A DNA stretch of 32,690 nt from Pseudomonas japonica (GCF_900188455.1 NZ_FZOL01000041.1:1-32690), one strand, 5' to 3'; counted from the first letter of the stretch, positions 1-6,965 are shown. The notes: generated by a model not told the origin, from the sequence alone. Made by a program: numbers and translations.

Positions 1-297
1 ATCTCCGGCTGCATGAACGCCTGCGGCCACCACCACGTCGGCCACATCGGCATCCTCGGCGTGGACAAGAAAGGCGAAGAGTTCTACCAGGTCTCCCTGG
101 GTGGCAGCGCCAGCCGCGACGCCAGCCTCGGCAAGATCCTCGGCCCGTCCTTCGCCCAGGACGCCATGCCGGACGTGATCGAGAAACTGATCGCCGTGTA
201 CGTGGAAAAACGTACCGAAGACGAGCGTTTCATCGACACCTACCAGCGTATCGGCATCGACCCCTTCAAGGAGCGCGTCTATGCAGCGAATCATTAA
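1..297 (+). CDS. cysI: Sulfite/nitrite reductase hemoprotein, C-terminal fragment
   Basis: The open frame runs in from the left edge and ends at a TAA, so only the last 98 codons are present. The start of the fragment reads SGCMNACGHHHVGHIGILG, the Cys-x3-Cys segment that binds the siroheme/4Fe-4S centre in the sulfite and nitrite reductase hemoprotein family. Members carry out the six-electron reduction of sulfite to sulfide in cysteine synthesis, or of nitrite to ammonia. The next gene overlaps its end by 17 bases and is a DUF934 protein, a partner commonly found behind cysI in Pseudomonas. This favours the assimilatory sulfite role, but the fragment alone does not exclude a nitrite reductase. 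Confidence 0.85.
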   Translation: MSGCMNACGHHHVGHIGILGVDKKGEEFYQVSLGGSASRDASLGKILGPSFAQDAMPDVIEKLIAVYVEKRTEDERFIDTYQRIGIDPFKERVYAANH

Positions 298-775
298 GAA
301 CAACCAGATCGTCGACGAAACCTGGCACCTGCTGCCCAAGGACGTGACCCTCGACGAGCTGACCAACTGCGACGACTACATCGTGCCGCTGCAGCTCTGG
401 CGCGACCACGCCCATGCCCTGAAAGCCCGCGACGGCGGCCTCGGGGTGTGGCTGGACAGCGACGAGGAAGCCGAGGAAATCGGTGAAGACGTCGGCAACT
501 TCCAGGTCATCGCCCTGAACTTCCCGGCCTTCACCGACGGACGCAACTATTCCAATGCGCGTCTGCTGCGTGACCGCTACAAGTTCACCGGCGAGCTGCG
601 TGCCATCGGCGACGTGCTGCGCGACCAGCTGTTCTACATGGCCCGTTGCGGTTTCGACGCCTTCGCCATCCGTGCCGACAAGAGCCCGGAAGACGCGCTG
701 GAAAGCCTCAAGGACTTCTCGGTGACCTACCAGGCCGCCACCGACGAGCCACTGCCGCTGTTCCGCCGGCGCTGA
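281..775 (+). CDS. DUF934 family protein, partner of CysI
   Basis: A 164-residue acidic protein starts at an ATG preceded by AAGGAG seven bases upstream and overlapping the end of the reductase gene, so the two are translationally coupled. The central segment NFPAFTDGRNYSNARLLRDRYKFTGELRAIGDVLRDQLFYMARCGFDAF (split here only by position, residues about 85-130) is typical of the DUF934 family, a short soluble protein of unproven biochemical function found next to sulfite reductase genes. No signal peptide or membrane segment is visible. A role in supporting sulfite reduction is inferred from the neighbour only. The gene is followed at once by a strong terminator, so it closes the operon. Confidence 0.85.
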   Translation: MQRIIKNNQIVDETWHLLPKDVTLDELTNCDDYIVPLQLWRDHAHALKARDGGLGVWLDSDEEAEEIGEDVGNFQVIALNFPAFTDGRNYSNARLLRDRYKFTGELRAIGDVLRDQLFYMARCGFDAFAIRADKSPEDALESLKDFSVTYQAATDEPLPLFRRR

Positions 776-791
776 TCGTTTCGCTGCAATG

Positions 792-822
792 AAAAAGCCC
801 CGTCAACCTGACGGGGCTTTTT
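792..822 (+). terminator. Rho-independent terminator of the cysI operon
   Basis: A perfect 13-bp stem (AAAAAGCCCCGTC paired with GACGGGGCTTTTT) with a 5-base loop ends in a run of T, 17 bases after the DUF934 stop. Because A-runs flank the other side, it can also act on the minus strand for transcription coming out of sohB. Confidence 0.9.
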
Positions 823-831
823 CGTTTCCGA

Positions 832-882
832 GGGCCTCATCGCGGGCAACGCCCGCTCCCACACGTGTTCGCGATGAGGCCC
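832..882. repeat. REP-like palindrome between convergent genes
   Basis: A perfect 13-bp inverted repeat (GGGCCTCATCGCG, 832-844, with its complement at 870-882) encloses a second small palindrome, GCGGGC-AAC-GCCCGC. The motif is the common Pseudomonas extragenic palindrome family. A related motif recurs at 10333-10415 in this window. It sits between the cysI-operon terminator and the 3' end of sohB. Confidence 0.75.
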
Positions 883-888
883 GAAAGG

Positions 889-1908
889 TCACTTCCAGCG
901 GCTGATCCTGCTCCACACCCCCAGCACGGTATTCTCCACCGCCCCGCTGGCCGCCAGCCCCACCCGCTCCTGCAGGCTTTTGCGCTCGGCATAGTGCAGG
1001 TGATACAGATTCGACTCCCGCGCCCGTTCGCTGAGGTACTCGTCGCTGGTCTTCAGCTCATCCACCAGTTGCTTGTTCAACGCCGCCACGCCCAGCCACA
1101 CCTCGCCGGTAGCCACGTCGTCGATATGCAACTGCGGCCGATAGCGCGAGACGAAATCCTTGAACAGCTGGTGGGTCACGTCGAGGTCTTCCTGGAACTT
1201 CTCCCGGCCCTTCTCGGTGTTCTCGCCAAACACCGTCAGGGTGCGCTTGTACTCGCCGGCGGTGAGCACCTCGAAGTCGATATCGTGCTTCTTCAACAGC
1301 CGGTTGACGTTGGGCAACTGCGCCACCACGCCGATGGAACCGAGAATGGCGAACGGCGCGCTGACGATGCGCTCACCGATGCACGCCATCATGTAACCAC
1401 CGCTGGCGGCGACCTTGTCGATGCACACGGTCAACGGCACACCGGCCTGACGAATGCGCGCCAGCTGCGAGGCGGCCAGGCCATAGCTGTGTACCATGCC
1501 GCCACCGCTTTCCAGACGCAGCACCACTTCATCCCGGGCGGTGGCCAGGCTGAGCACGGCGGTGATTTCATGGCGCAGGCTTTCGGTCGCCGAGGCCTTG
1601 ATATCACCATCGAAATCCAGCACGAAGACCCGCGGCTTCTCGTCCACCGGCGCCTTCTTCAGTTTCTTCTGCTCCTTGGCCTGCTGCTTGCGCAGGGCCT
1701 TGAGCTGATGCTTCTCCAGCAGCCCGGACTCCAGGCGCTCGCGCAGCTCCTTGTAGAACTCATTGAGCCGGGTGACCTGCAAATGCCCTCCGGCCTTGCG
1801 CCGCCCCTTGCCGCGCATGCCGGCGATCGCCGACAGCACGATCAGCAACGCAATCACCAGAGTGGCGGTTTTAGCGAGAAAGCTTGCGTACTCTGCAAGA
1901 AACTCCAC
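889..1908 (-). CDS. sohB: SohB-like S49 family inner-membrane protease
   Basis: The 339-residue protein has one N-terminal membrane segment (about residues 13-31), a charged Lys/Gln-rich linker (60-90) and then the S49 fold. The probable catalytic dyad is Ser169 in KVAASGGYMM and Lys221 in AGEYKRTLTVFGENTEKG, as in the SohB/SppA family. Length is near that of E. coli SohB. The start is GTG. Its first 17 bases are one copy of the direct repeat that bounds the integrated element, so everything upstream of the start codon now belongs to that element. The present ribosome site is GAGG seven bases upstream of GTG, supplied by the element. The ancestral site (AAGGAG) is stranded at 6988-6993. The coding sequence itself is intact, so the protease is probably still made, but from a replaced promoter. 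Confidence 0.9.
   Translation of the reverse strand: MEFLAEYASFLAKTATLVIALLIVLSAIAGMRGKGRRKAGGHLQVTRLNEFYKELRERLESGLLEKHQLKALRKQQAKEQKKLKKAPVDEKPRVFVLDFDGDIKASATESLRHEITAVLSLATARDEVVLRLESGGGMVHSYGLAASQLARIRQAGVPLTVCIDKVAASGGYMMACIGERIVSAPFAILGSIGVVAQLPNVNRLLKKHDIDFEVLTAGEYKRTLTVFGENTEKGREKFQEDLDVTHQLFKDFVSRYRPQLHIDDVATGEVWLGVAALNKQLVDELKTSDEYLSERARESNLYHLHYAERKSLQERVGLAASGAVENTVLGVWSRISRWK
1892..1908. other. Left attachment-site core (att repeat)
   Basis: TCTGCAAGAAACTCCAC is the left copy of the 17-bp direct repeat. On the minus strand it encodes the first codons of sohB, beginning with its GTG, which explains why insertion leaves the reading frame whole. Confidence 0.88.
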
Positions 1909-1962
1909 AGGGATACCTCAAAGACTTGAAAGCCCCATTCTACGGGCATCGAGAGAAGGATG

Positions 1963-1991
1963 TCTAACACGCTTCTAACATCGTTCTAACA
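1963..1991 (+). repeat. Three TCTAACA repeats at 11-bp pitch, probable integrase arm sites
   Basis: TCTAACA begins at 1963, 1974 and 1985, exactly one helical turn apart, 55 bases inside the left core repeat. The same motif occurs twice at 11-bp pitch inside the right end (6872 and 6883). Paired sets of this kind next to both cores are what arm-type sites of a lambda-type tyrosine recombinase look like. The assignment is inferred from position and spacing. Confidence 0.6.
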
Positions 1992-2330
1992 CGTTTCATG
2001 TCAGCAGCAGCGAACGCCCATAGCAACAACAAAGGCACGATAAGGGGTCAGTCTGAGGGCCATCCCTGCGAGGGGTGTATACGGGGGAAACTAAGTGAGA
2101 TTAATCATTGAGATGGTGCCCTGAAAATTTTTGTCAGATTCTCGTTCGGGGCACAGCACCGGTCATAAACTCAGTTTAATCCGACCTGGCAATGCGCGGG
2201 CATGCGACGCTTAGAGATTAACCCAGGAATCGACATTGACATAGCGCCTTGATAGCATCACGATATCGCACGACTGAAACACTTGAAACTTATACGCAAA
2301 ATTAACCTATATAACTGCGGCGGTTAAAAT
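1992..2330. other. Non-coding left segment of the element and leader of the FRG gene
   Basis: No open frame with coding character was seen here. The last 60 bases are AT-rich and hold a possible sigma-70 promoter for the FRG gene: TTGAAA at 2283-2288 and TATATA at 2308-2313 (19-base spacer, suboptimal). There is no clear purine-rich ribosome site before the FRG ATG, so its leader may be very short. Confidence 0.35.
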
Positions 2331-3044
2331 ATGGAAATTACATCATTCAATGAATTCCATGAAACTTTTTCAGAGTATCGTAAGGACAATCGCTGGATGT
2401 TTCGCGGTCAAGCTGACGCTGCCTGGCCAGTAATCCCGAAGGCGGGAAGATTCCCCTACTGCGAAAGAGATGACTTGGATTACTTGGCCGCATGGAAAAG
2501 AAAAGCTTCCGAGTACATTACAAAAAAACCAGAAAATGATTGGGAGTGGATGGCAATAGCCCAACATCATGGGCTGCCAACACGACTGTTAGACTGGAGC
2601 TACAACCCATTAGTGGCTGCATTTTTTGCTTGTGTTTCACACCCAGACAAAGATTCTGCAATATACTGCTTTCAGCCGAACTGGGTCATTATCCCTGAAA
2701 TAGCCAAACCTGATAGATTTAAAGATATTGCAAAGTACAAACCAAACATGGTTGCTTCTCGAATAGACAGACAAGGCGGACTATTCACCACTCATCCGGA
2801 ACCAAAAATCGACCTTGTGAAAGGATTGGGACCAAAGGACGAACTGGTTATACACACAATTAAATCAAGCTATAAGCGGCAGATGCTTTTCGATCTAAAC
2901 CATTACGGGATCAACAGACTTACATTAATGGGAGACTTGGACGGTTTATCCTCCCACATGTGCTGGACGTTAGAAAATCGTAGATACTGGTCGGACCATG
3001 ATGAGTTTATGAGTGAGCTGGCAGGGCAACCGGTCAACAAGTAA
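2331..3044 (+). CDS. FRG domain protein (element cargo)
   Basis: This 237-residue protein has the two hallmark segments of the FRG domain. They are WMFRGQADAAWPVIPKAGR at residues 22-40, containing the family's Phe-Arg-Gly, and AIAQHHGLPTRLLDWSYNPLVAAFFA at about 80-105. It is a stand-alone FRG protein without membrane segment or signal peptide. The domain's biochemical role is not settled, but FRG proteins occur widely on phages, plasmids and defence islands, so a toxin or anti-phage role is a reasonable inference. The gene is the most AT-rich in the window, is transcribed against the other element genes, and lies next to the left attachment repeat, the usual place for cargo. The start is the first ATG; its ribosome site is weak. 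Confidence 0.8.
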   Translation: MEITSFNEFHETFSEYRKDNRWMFRGQADAAWPVIPKAGRFPYCERDDLDYLAAWKRKASEYITKKPENDWEWMAIAQHHGLPTRLLDWSYNPLVAAFFACVSHPDKDSAIYCFQPNWVIIPEIAKPDRFKDIAKYKPNMVASRIDRQGGLFTTHPEPKIDLVKGLGPKDELVIHTIKSSYKRQMLFDLNHYGINRLTLMGDLDGLSSHMCWTLENRRYWSDHDEFMSELAGQPVNK

Positions 3045-3092
3045 AATCGAACAATGCGCCTGAAGCATCTATACCCTTAATGACAACTTAAT

Positions 3093-3127
3093 CCCCTGCC
3101 GATCCGTCTCGGGTCGGCCTTACGGGG
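3093..3127. terminator. Hairpin between the FRG gene and the convergent phage-like genes
   Basis: Nested inverted repeat: CCGATCC (3099-3105) pairs with GGGTCGG (3111-3117) with one G-T pair, enclosed by CCCC (3093-3096) and GGGG (3124-3127). On the plus strand it is followed by CTCTTT. It lies between the 3' ends of convergent genes, so termination is the likely role; the T-run is short. Confidence 0.45.
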
Positions 3128-3137
3128 CTCTTTACGA

Positions 3138-3359
3138 TCAGCTCAAGGTGATACGGGTGATCATCGGGAAGGCTACAGTCTCGGTCTGGAGACCATCAGC
3201 AGTCAGCTTCACTTTGACCTTGTCATTAGCCACGATGTCCACGGTAGCCATAATCTCAACGTCCCAGCATTGGTGGTTACCGTTGCGGGTCGCTTGGATT
3301 TCCCACACGTCACCGTTGAGGCACGCGACCAGACGGCCAAGGAGGTAGCCACGCGGGCA
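3138..3359 (-). pseudogene. Remnant of a phage-like protein, 5' truncated or frameshifted
   Basis: The minus-strand frame is open for 73 codons between TGA codons and has no good start at its upstream end. The translation looks like real protein: RGYLLGRLVACLNGDVWEIQ, then a segment with WDVEIMATVDIVANDKVKV, ending FPMITRITLS. The first possible ATG lies only at 3251 (MATVDIV). An ATG ATG pair just upstream is in another frame, as expected of a frameshift or a deletion joint. The protein was not recognised. Its strand and position, downstream of two phage promoters, suggest a structural or accessory gene of a T7-like phage. This is inference. Confidence 0.35.
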
Positions 3360-3492
3360 TCATCCAAGACTGACTAATAGGTTCTGGGTTTGGTTGGGTT
3401 ATTGCTGGTGTGGTTAGCACCACTGATGCTGGATCACAGGACATGGCAAGCCTGTGAGGGCATCTTGAGGGCAGCCGTGGCGACGAATGTTG

Positions 3493-3789
3493 TTACTGTT
3501 GAGGGCGAGCCTTGAGAGTCACCGGGATGTTCTTAACGGCGGTGTAAAGGTTGAGCAGGTCGGGACCAGTAGCAGCCGTGAGGGCCTCAAGGGCGGCCAT
3601 ATGGAACGCTCCAAGTTTTCCCGACACGAACTCTTTAGCTTTCTCTGGGTCCCGGTTAGTGAAGACATCAAGGGCCTTAAGGTTGAACAAGGCGAGACGA
3701 GAACGACCATCCGGCATGGCTGCCTCAATAGACAACAAGGTGTCGCGTTGCTCTTGGGTCAAACCGTCAAGCATGAAGTGATAGCGCAT
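3493..3789 (-). CDS. Small phage-like protein of unknown function (98 aa)
   Basis: The gene starts at an ATG with an excellent ribosome site, GGAGG four bases upstream, and encodes a soluble, helix-rich protein (MRYHFMLDGLTQEQRDTLL... ending KARPQQ). No domain was recognised. Base use resembles the integrase and HNH genes of the element rather than the host core. It lies downstream of the two T7-type promoters and points the same way, so it would be transcribed from them. The strong ribosome site and clean reading frame make it a likely real gene despite its size. Confidence 0.55.
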   Translation of the reverse strand: MRYHFMLDGLTQEQRDTLLSIEAAMPDGRSRLALFNLKALDVFTNRDPEKAKEFVSGKLGAFHMAALEALTAATGPDLLNLYTAVKNIPVTLKARPQQ

Positions 3790-3923
3790 AGGGCCTCCAT
3801 TGAGATGGACTTAGAGAATGGGATGTTCATGGTCGCCAGACCAACCCCTAACTTAGAGATAACTTGAGTTACCCTTTAAGATAGAAAGAAGGACTTATTT
3901 AAAGATAATAACAATGGAGTTAC
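3790..3923. other. AT-rich non-coding patch in the phage-like region
   Basis: About 130 bases, conspicuously rich in A and T (for example TTATTTAAAGATAATAACAA), with no supported gene. On the minus strand it is the leader of the 98-residue gene. In T7-like phages such patches can hold transcript-processing sites or origins, but no specific signal was identified. Confidence 0.3.
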
Positions 3924-4055
3924 TCAATGAGTAATCTTTAGAATCCTTAAGTTAAAGGCCCCGTGAACATTGAGCAATACACGGTGGCCCCAATCCCGTG
4001 CAAGGTCTCTCAGCAGCGCCCTTAATGGACATCGACTAACGAGTGACAGTATCAA
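3924..4055 (-). CDS. Possible 43-aa phage peptide with TTG start
   Basis: The minus strand has a very strong Shine-Dalgarno sequence, AGGAGGG (4064-4070), eight bases before a TTG codon. The frame continues for 43 residues (MILSLVSRCPLRALLRDLAR at its start, ending LRILKITH). A strong ribosome site this close to an open frame behind a phage promoter suggests a small gene, but no ATG or GTG is available at the right distance and the peptide is unrecognised. It could instead be the scar of a deleted gene. Confidence 0.25.
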   Translation of the reverse strand: MILSLVSRCPLRALLRDLARDWGHRVLLNVHGAFNLRILKITH

Positions 4056-4194
4056 TATTCGCTCCCTCCTACTGGAGCCAGACGCGAAGGTCTGCTTACC
4101 GGGGACAGTAGAGTGTTGGCGTGTCACCTTGAAGGTGGTCGCTCTTGGCACTCGGTGGTCTCTGGTCAAACGGTAGGATTTGCTTCGGGTTGCC

Positions 4195-4217
4195 CGTAGC
4201 CATAGTGAGGGTCTATG
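4195..4217 (-). promoter_or_regulatory. T7-type (gh-1-like) phage RNA polymerase promoter, copy 2
   Basis: The minus strand reads ATAGACCCTCACTATGGCTA across this site. The core ACCCTCACTATGGC matches, from memory, the promoter core of the Pseudomonas T7-like phage gh-1 (ACCCTCACTRTGGC) and shares CTCACTA with T7 promoters. It shares 21 consecutive bases with the copy at 4816-4838. It lies between the HNH gene and the small downstream genes and points towards them. Host sigma-70 would not be expected to use it. Confidence 0.8.
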
Positions 4218-4279
4218 GAGCCCTTGATCTACGTGACCTCCAGAGGTGCTCGACGAAAATCACCTCACTATTAGATACC

Positions 4280-4789
4280 TCACGCCCTTGCGAACTCGCC
4301 ATGGTGGCGCTTACGAACGGACTTCAAATAGTTCTCTGCGGCTCTGAAGTTAGCCAGTTCGACGACATGGGGCTCTGCGTTGATTGATACCTGAACTCGA
4401 TACCAGCCATTAGGTAACTTCTCGATTCCTTTAGGAAGGCCTGAACGCTTCGGTCTTCCCTTGGCATTCCAGAGATTTTCTTGAACAGTGCAAGTTCGGA
4501 GGTTATCAACATCGTTATTTAGACGATTACCGTCGATGTGATCCACAACAAGTTGAGCAGGGTCGATGCCCGTATGCATAAAGTAGATAATTCGATGAGT
4601 GCGGTAGAACTTGCCGTCAAACTGCATCCGGTAGTAACCATCTGTACCGATGCTTACGACTGGCCCTGTCCGGCCATTGCGGCCACGGGTTGCTTTGATG
4701 CGGGAGAGTCCAGAAGGGCTCGCTGTGTCGATCCTGTAGATCTCGTTGAGGTCTTCGAGGGATGGTAATGCGGCGTTCAGCTTGGACAT
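4280..4789 (-). CDS. HNH endonuclease with C-terminal AP2 DNA-binding domain (homing type)
   Basis: The 169-residue protein starts at an ATG with GGAGG nine bases upstream; a longer in-frame start would place the phage promoter inside the gene. The HNH core is VVDHIDGNRLNNDVDNLR (residues 81-98), with Asp83-His84 and the downstream Asn residues expected of HNH nickases. The C-terminal 50 residues (GLPKGIEKLPNGWYRVQV to the end) fit an AP2-type DNA-binding domain. This architecture is typical of free-standing homing endonucleases scattered through T7-like and other tailed phage genomes. It is transcribed directly from the T7-type promoter at 4816-4838, with a leader of about 25 bases. It may be a homing gene only, or serve element mobility. 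Confidence 0.85.
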   Translation of the reverse strand: MSKLNAALPSLEDLNEIYRIDTASPSGLSRIKATRGRNGRTGPVVSIGTDGYYRMQFDGKFYRTHRIIYFMHTGIDPAQLVVDHIDGNRLNNDVDNLRTCTVQENLWNAKGRPKRSGLPKGIEKLPNGWYRVQVSINAEPHVVELANFRAAENYLKSVRKRHHGEFARA

Positions 4790-4815
4790 GGTGGTGCCTC
4801 CTATGGATTGGTGGG

Positions 4816-4838
4816 GGTAGCCATAGTGAGGGTCTATA
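4816..4838 (-). promoter_or_regulatory. T7-type (gh-1-like) phage RNA polymerase promoter, copy 1
   Basis: The minus strand carries TATAGACCCTCACTATGGCT followed by ACC. By eye it agrees with about 20 of 23 positions of the gh-1 phage promoter consensus as remembered. It lies 27 bases upstream of the HNH start codon, followed by the GGAGG ribosome site, a normal layout for a T7-like phage gene. A 21-base identical copy lies 621 bases downstream. Confidence 0.82.
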
Positions 4839-4937
4839 TGATGTGGTAGGAAAGATGTAAAACCACAATATATGGTGGCCAACATCTAACTCCTATGCTC
4901 ACGGCGCAAGGCGATGGCCAAGCGAGTCGATCAAATT

Positions 4938-5396
4938 TCACGTAGCGGAACGCTTATACCGCCAAGCGATGGCGTGTATGACTCCTCTCAAGGGCCTCCA
5001 AGGCGTCCATGATGCCACCGCTATCGGGTCACTGGACTCAGCAGCGTCATACTTGCCGGTCTTACGGATGGTCGGGAGGACTTCCTCGGTGACCCACTTG
5101 CGGAAGGGCTCAGAGGCTGGGGCGTGGCCCCGTAGGAGCATCTTGTAGACCTGCATCTCATCGAACAGGGTCGTCGTATGCGGCAGGGACCGGCCATGGG
5201 AGTCAGTGAGCCCCTGATCCTTTTGGGATAGGGCACCCACAGTCACCCAGTTAAACCCCTCGTTCTCCTTCAACCGCTTGAACTTGTTGCAGGCGGAGTA
5301 GAAATTCTTCAGGCCAGCCGCTCGGGCGACTTGGGTGGCAACGAATAGGGCATCGTACTCAGGGTGACCCACGAGGACATCCAACTCGATACCCAT
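4938..5396 (-). CDS. Bro-N domain protein, phage antirepressor-like; C-terminus possibly frameshifted
   Basis: The N-terminal 110 residues fit the Bro-N DNA-binding domain of phage and virus regulators. Key parts are DALFVATQVARAAGLKN (residues 15-31), HTTTLFDEMQVYKMLLRGH (about 74-92) and FRKWVTEEVLPTIRKTGKYD (about 98-117), the last being the most conserved block. No good ribosome site precedes the ATG. After ESSDPIAVA the reading becomes Trp/Arg-rich. A one-base shift near 5030 would instead give GGIMDALEALERSHTRH and stop at 4954, a more protein-like tail, so a recent frameshift is possible. Bro-N proteins often act as antirepressors or regulators; any such role here is inferred. It lies between the integrase and the phage promoters. 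Confidence 0.75.
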   Translation of the reverse strand: MGIELDVLVGHPEYDALFVATQVARAAGLKNFYSACNKFKRLKENEGFNWVTVGALSQKDQGLTDSHGRSLPHTTTLFDEMQVYKMLLRGHAPASEPFRKWVTEEVLPTIRKTGKYDAAESSDPIAVASWTPWRPLRGVIHAIAWRYKRSAT

Positions 5397-5420
5397 GAAA
5401 TTGCGCTTTTGAAAGCAGGC

Positions 5421-5437
5421 CTACCAGCGAGTGGTAG
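5421..5437. terminator. Small hairpin after the integrase gene
   Basis: CTACCA pairs with TGGTAG around a 5-base loop, nine bases beyond the integrase stop codon on the minus strand. It lacks a proper T-run, so it is a weak terminator candidate. Confidence 0.3.
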
Positions 5438-5445
5438 ACCCATCA

Positions 5446-6915
5446 TCATTTAGCGATCAGCCCGAACGCCTTCAAGAGCGCCTCAGTCATTAAGCCCACA
5501 TCTACACCACGTCCGGCTCCATAGCGGTCATACGTGATCGACCTGGAGCTATGCCCGGTGATTGCATCGGACACCTCAACGGATACGGCAGCGGCCTTCA
5601 AGGACCCCGATAGGTGATGTCGCAGCGAATGGAAGGAAAGCCCTGTTTTGGTCTCGGTGCCCAGCACATCACGGATCAGCAAGTTCAGCATCTGCTCGAA
5701 GCCGCTTTGCGACATTTTGAACAGCTTCCCATTGGCAGTCTCAGCGAATCCCTTGAGCGCCTCCAAGTCCAGCCCGTAGGCAGCCACTAAGGGCACTTTA
5801 CGAATGCTGAACTTGTTCTTGGTGGACTTCCCGTCATTGGTATTTATGTCCATGACCAACTGCCCATCGACCTCTGCGATGTCCTTCGAGGTGATCTGAT
5901 ATATCTCGCTGATACGGGGCCCAGTGATGACCCCAAGGCTCAAGCCCCAGCGCTTCCAGTCGGTTGCTGGCAGCTTATTAGCGTGCTCCATGAGCTTGGC
6001 TACCTGATCCGGTGAGAACTCTTTCCGTTGGCTCTCAGCACCTTTACGGATCTGGAGCTTGTCCACGAATGCCTTGCTTATATGGGCATTGGCTTCAGCC
6101 CACTTCGCGATGGTGGCGAGATGGATGAGGATCTTGTTCACCGTTGAGGCCTGCCTGCCCTCCTTCAGGTTCTCCCTCAAGGCCTGCATGTCAGCCCGCG
6201 TGTGGGTCGCCATGTCCAAGTCACCGAGCAGCCCGCTGATGGTTCGGATAGAAGCAGCGAGGTTCTTCTTGGTCGAGCCCTCAAGATCGTCCTTGCGCTC
6301 CTCCATGTAGAGATCAGCGAGATGCTGGAAGGTGACGGTATTGAGAGAACCTTGAGGAGCCCTCTCGGATGCAATAACAGATAGAGATTCAGGCACGTCA
6401 GTAGCTTGCTTCATTTCATCAATGATCCCCACGATGCCCTCAAGGTCGCCCTCTACCCGCCTCTCAGCAGCATTCATGATCTTGGTCCCCAGCATCACAG
6501 CCTTGGCCTGATCGACACTCAACGGCATGGTAGCGGCGATCTCAGCGAGGTCCTCACGGATCTCCGAATAAACCATGCCCGTGCCACCGAAAGCTGGAGA
6601 GCCAGTAGCCGGGTCGAAGCGATCCCACACAGAGCCAGTCGCCAATATCCCCTCAGCGATCTCCTTGAGGCGCCCTATAAGATCCTCCCAGGTGGCATCA
6701 GGATTATCGAGATGGAAGCTTCTCAACGTGGTCAGCAAGTGGTTTGCGATGGTCACAGCAGTTTGCCTATGGATCGTCTTGAGGGAGAGCGTACATGTGG
6801 CTTTGGGGCCCAGAGGGCGTATGCGGAGTGTGTAGCGGCCTTGCCTGCGGTAAACCCATGGCGTGGCAAGTTCTAACAAGGTTCTAACAGTGGCTCGCTT
6901 GGCAGTGGTGGTCAT
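5446..6915 (-). CDS. Tyrosine recombinase (phage-type integrase)
   Basis: The 489-residue protein ends in a complete catalytic domain: Arg334 in GVITGPRISEIY, Lys near 363-366, His429-x-x-Arg432 in FHSLRHHLSG, His455 in ITGHSSRS and the nucleophile Tyr465 in TYDRYG. The region around 190-290 fits the SAM-like core-binding domain (FQHLADLYMEERKDD and following). The N-terminal 190 residues are long for the family and probably include an arm-binding domain. The gene starts 50 bases from the right attachment repeat and its 5' end contains two of the proposed arm sites (6872-6889), so integrase binding could repress its own gene. All catalytic residues are present, so the enzyme may be active. 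Its likely target is the 17-bp sequence at the sohB start. Confidence 0.92.
   Translation of the reverse strand: MTTTAKRATVRTLLELATPWVYRRQGRYTLRIRPLGPKATCTLSLKTIHRQTAVTIANHLLTTLRSFHLDNPDATWEDLIGRLKEIAEGILATGSVWDRFDPATGSPAFGGTGMVYSEIREDLAEIAATMPLSVDQAKAVMLGTKIMNAAERRVEGDLEGIVGIIDEMKQATDVPESLSVIASERAPQGSLNTVTFQHLADLYMEERKDDLEGSTKKNLAASIRTISGLLGDLDMATHTRADMQALRENLKEGRQASTVNKILIHLATIAKWAEANAHISKAFVDKLQIRKGAESQRKEFSPDQVAKLMEHANKLPATDWKRWGLSLGVITGPRISEIYQITSKDIAEVDGQLVMDINTNDGKSTKNKFSIRKVPLVAAYGLDLEALKGFAETANGKLFKMSQSGFEQMLNLLIRDVLGTETKTGLSFHSLRHHLSGSLKAAAVSVEVSDAITGHSSRSITYDRYGAGRGVDVGLMTEALLKAFGLIAK
6872..6889 (+). repeat. Two TCTAACA repeats at 11-bp pitch, probable right arm sites
   Basis: TCTAACA starts at 6872 and 6883, in the same orientation and spacing as the three copies inside the left end. 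They lie 77 bases inside the right core repeat, within the first codons of the integrase gene. Confidence 0.55.
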
Positions 6916-6965
6916 GTTTGGTCCAGCCCTTGTGCTGCGTGGCTTTGACCTCTGTGGCTACCCTG

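Noticed and set aside
4257..4275. A plus-strand CCTCACTAT resembling a third phage promoter
   Set aside because: Only the nine-base core matches. The bases before it and the start region (TTAG in place of TGGC) do not, and no gene follows on that strand.
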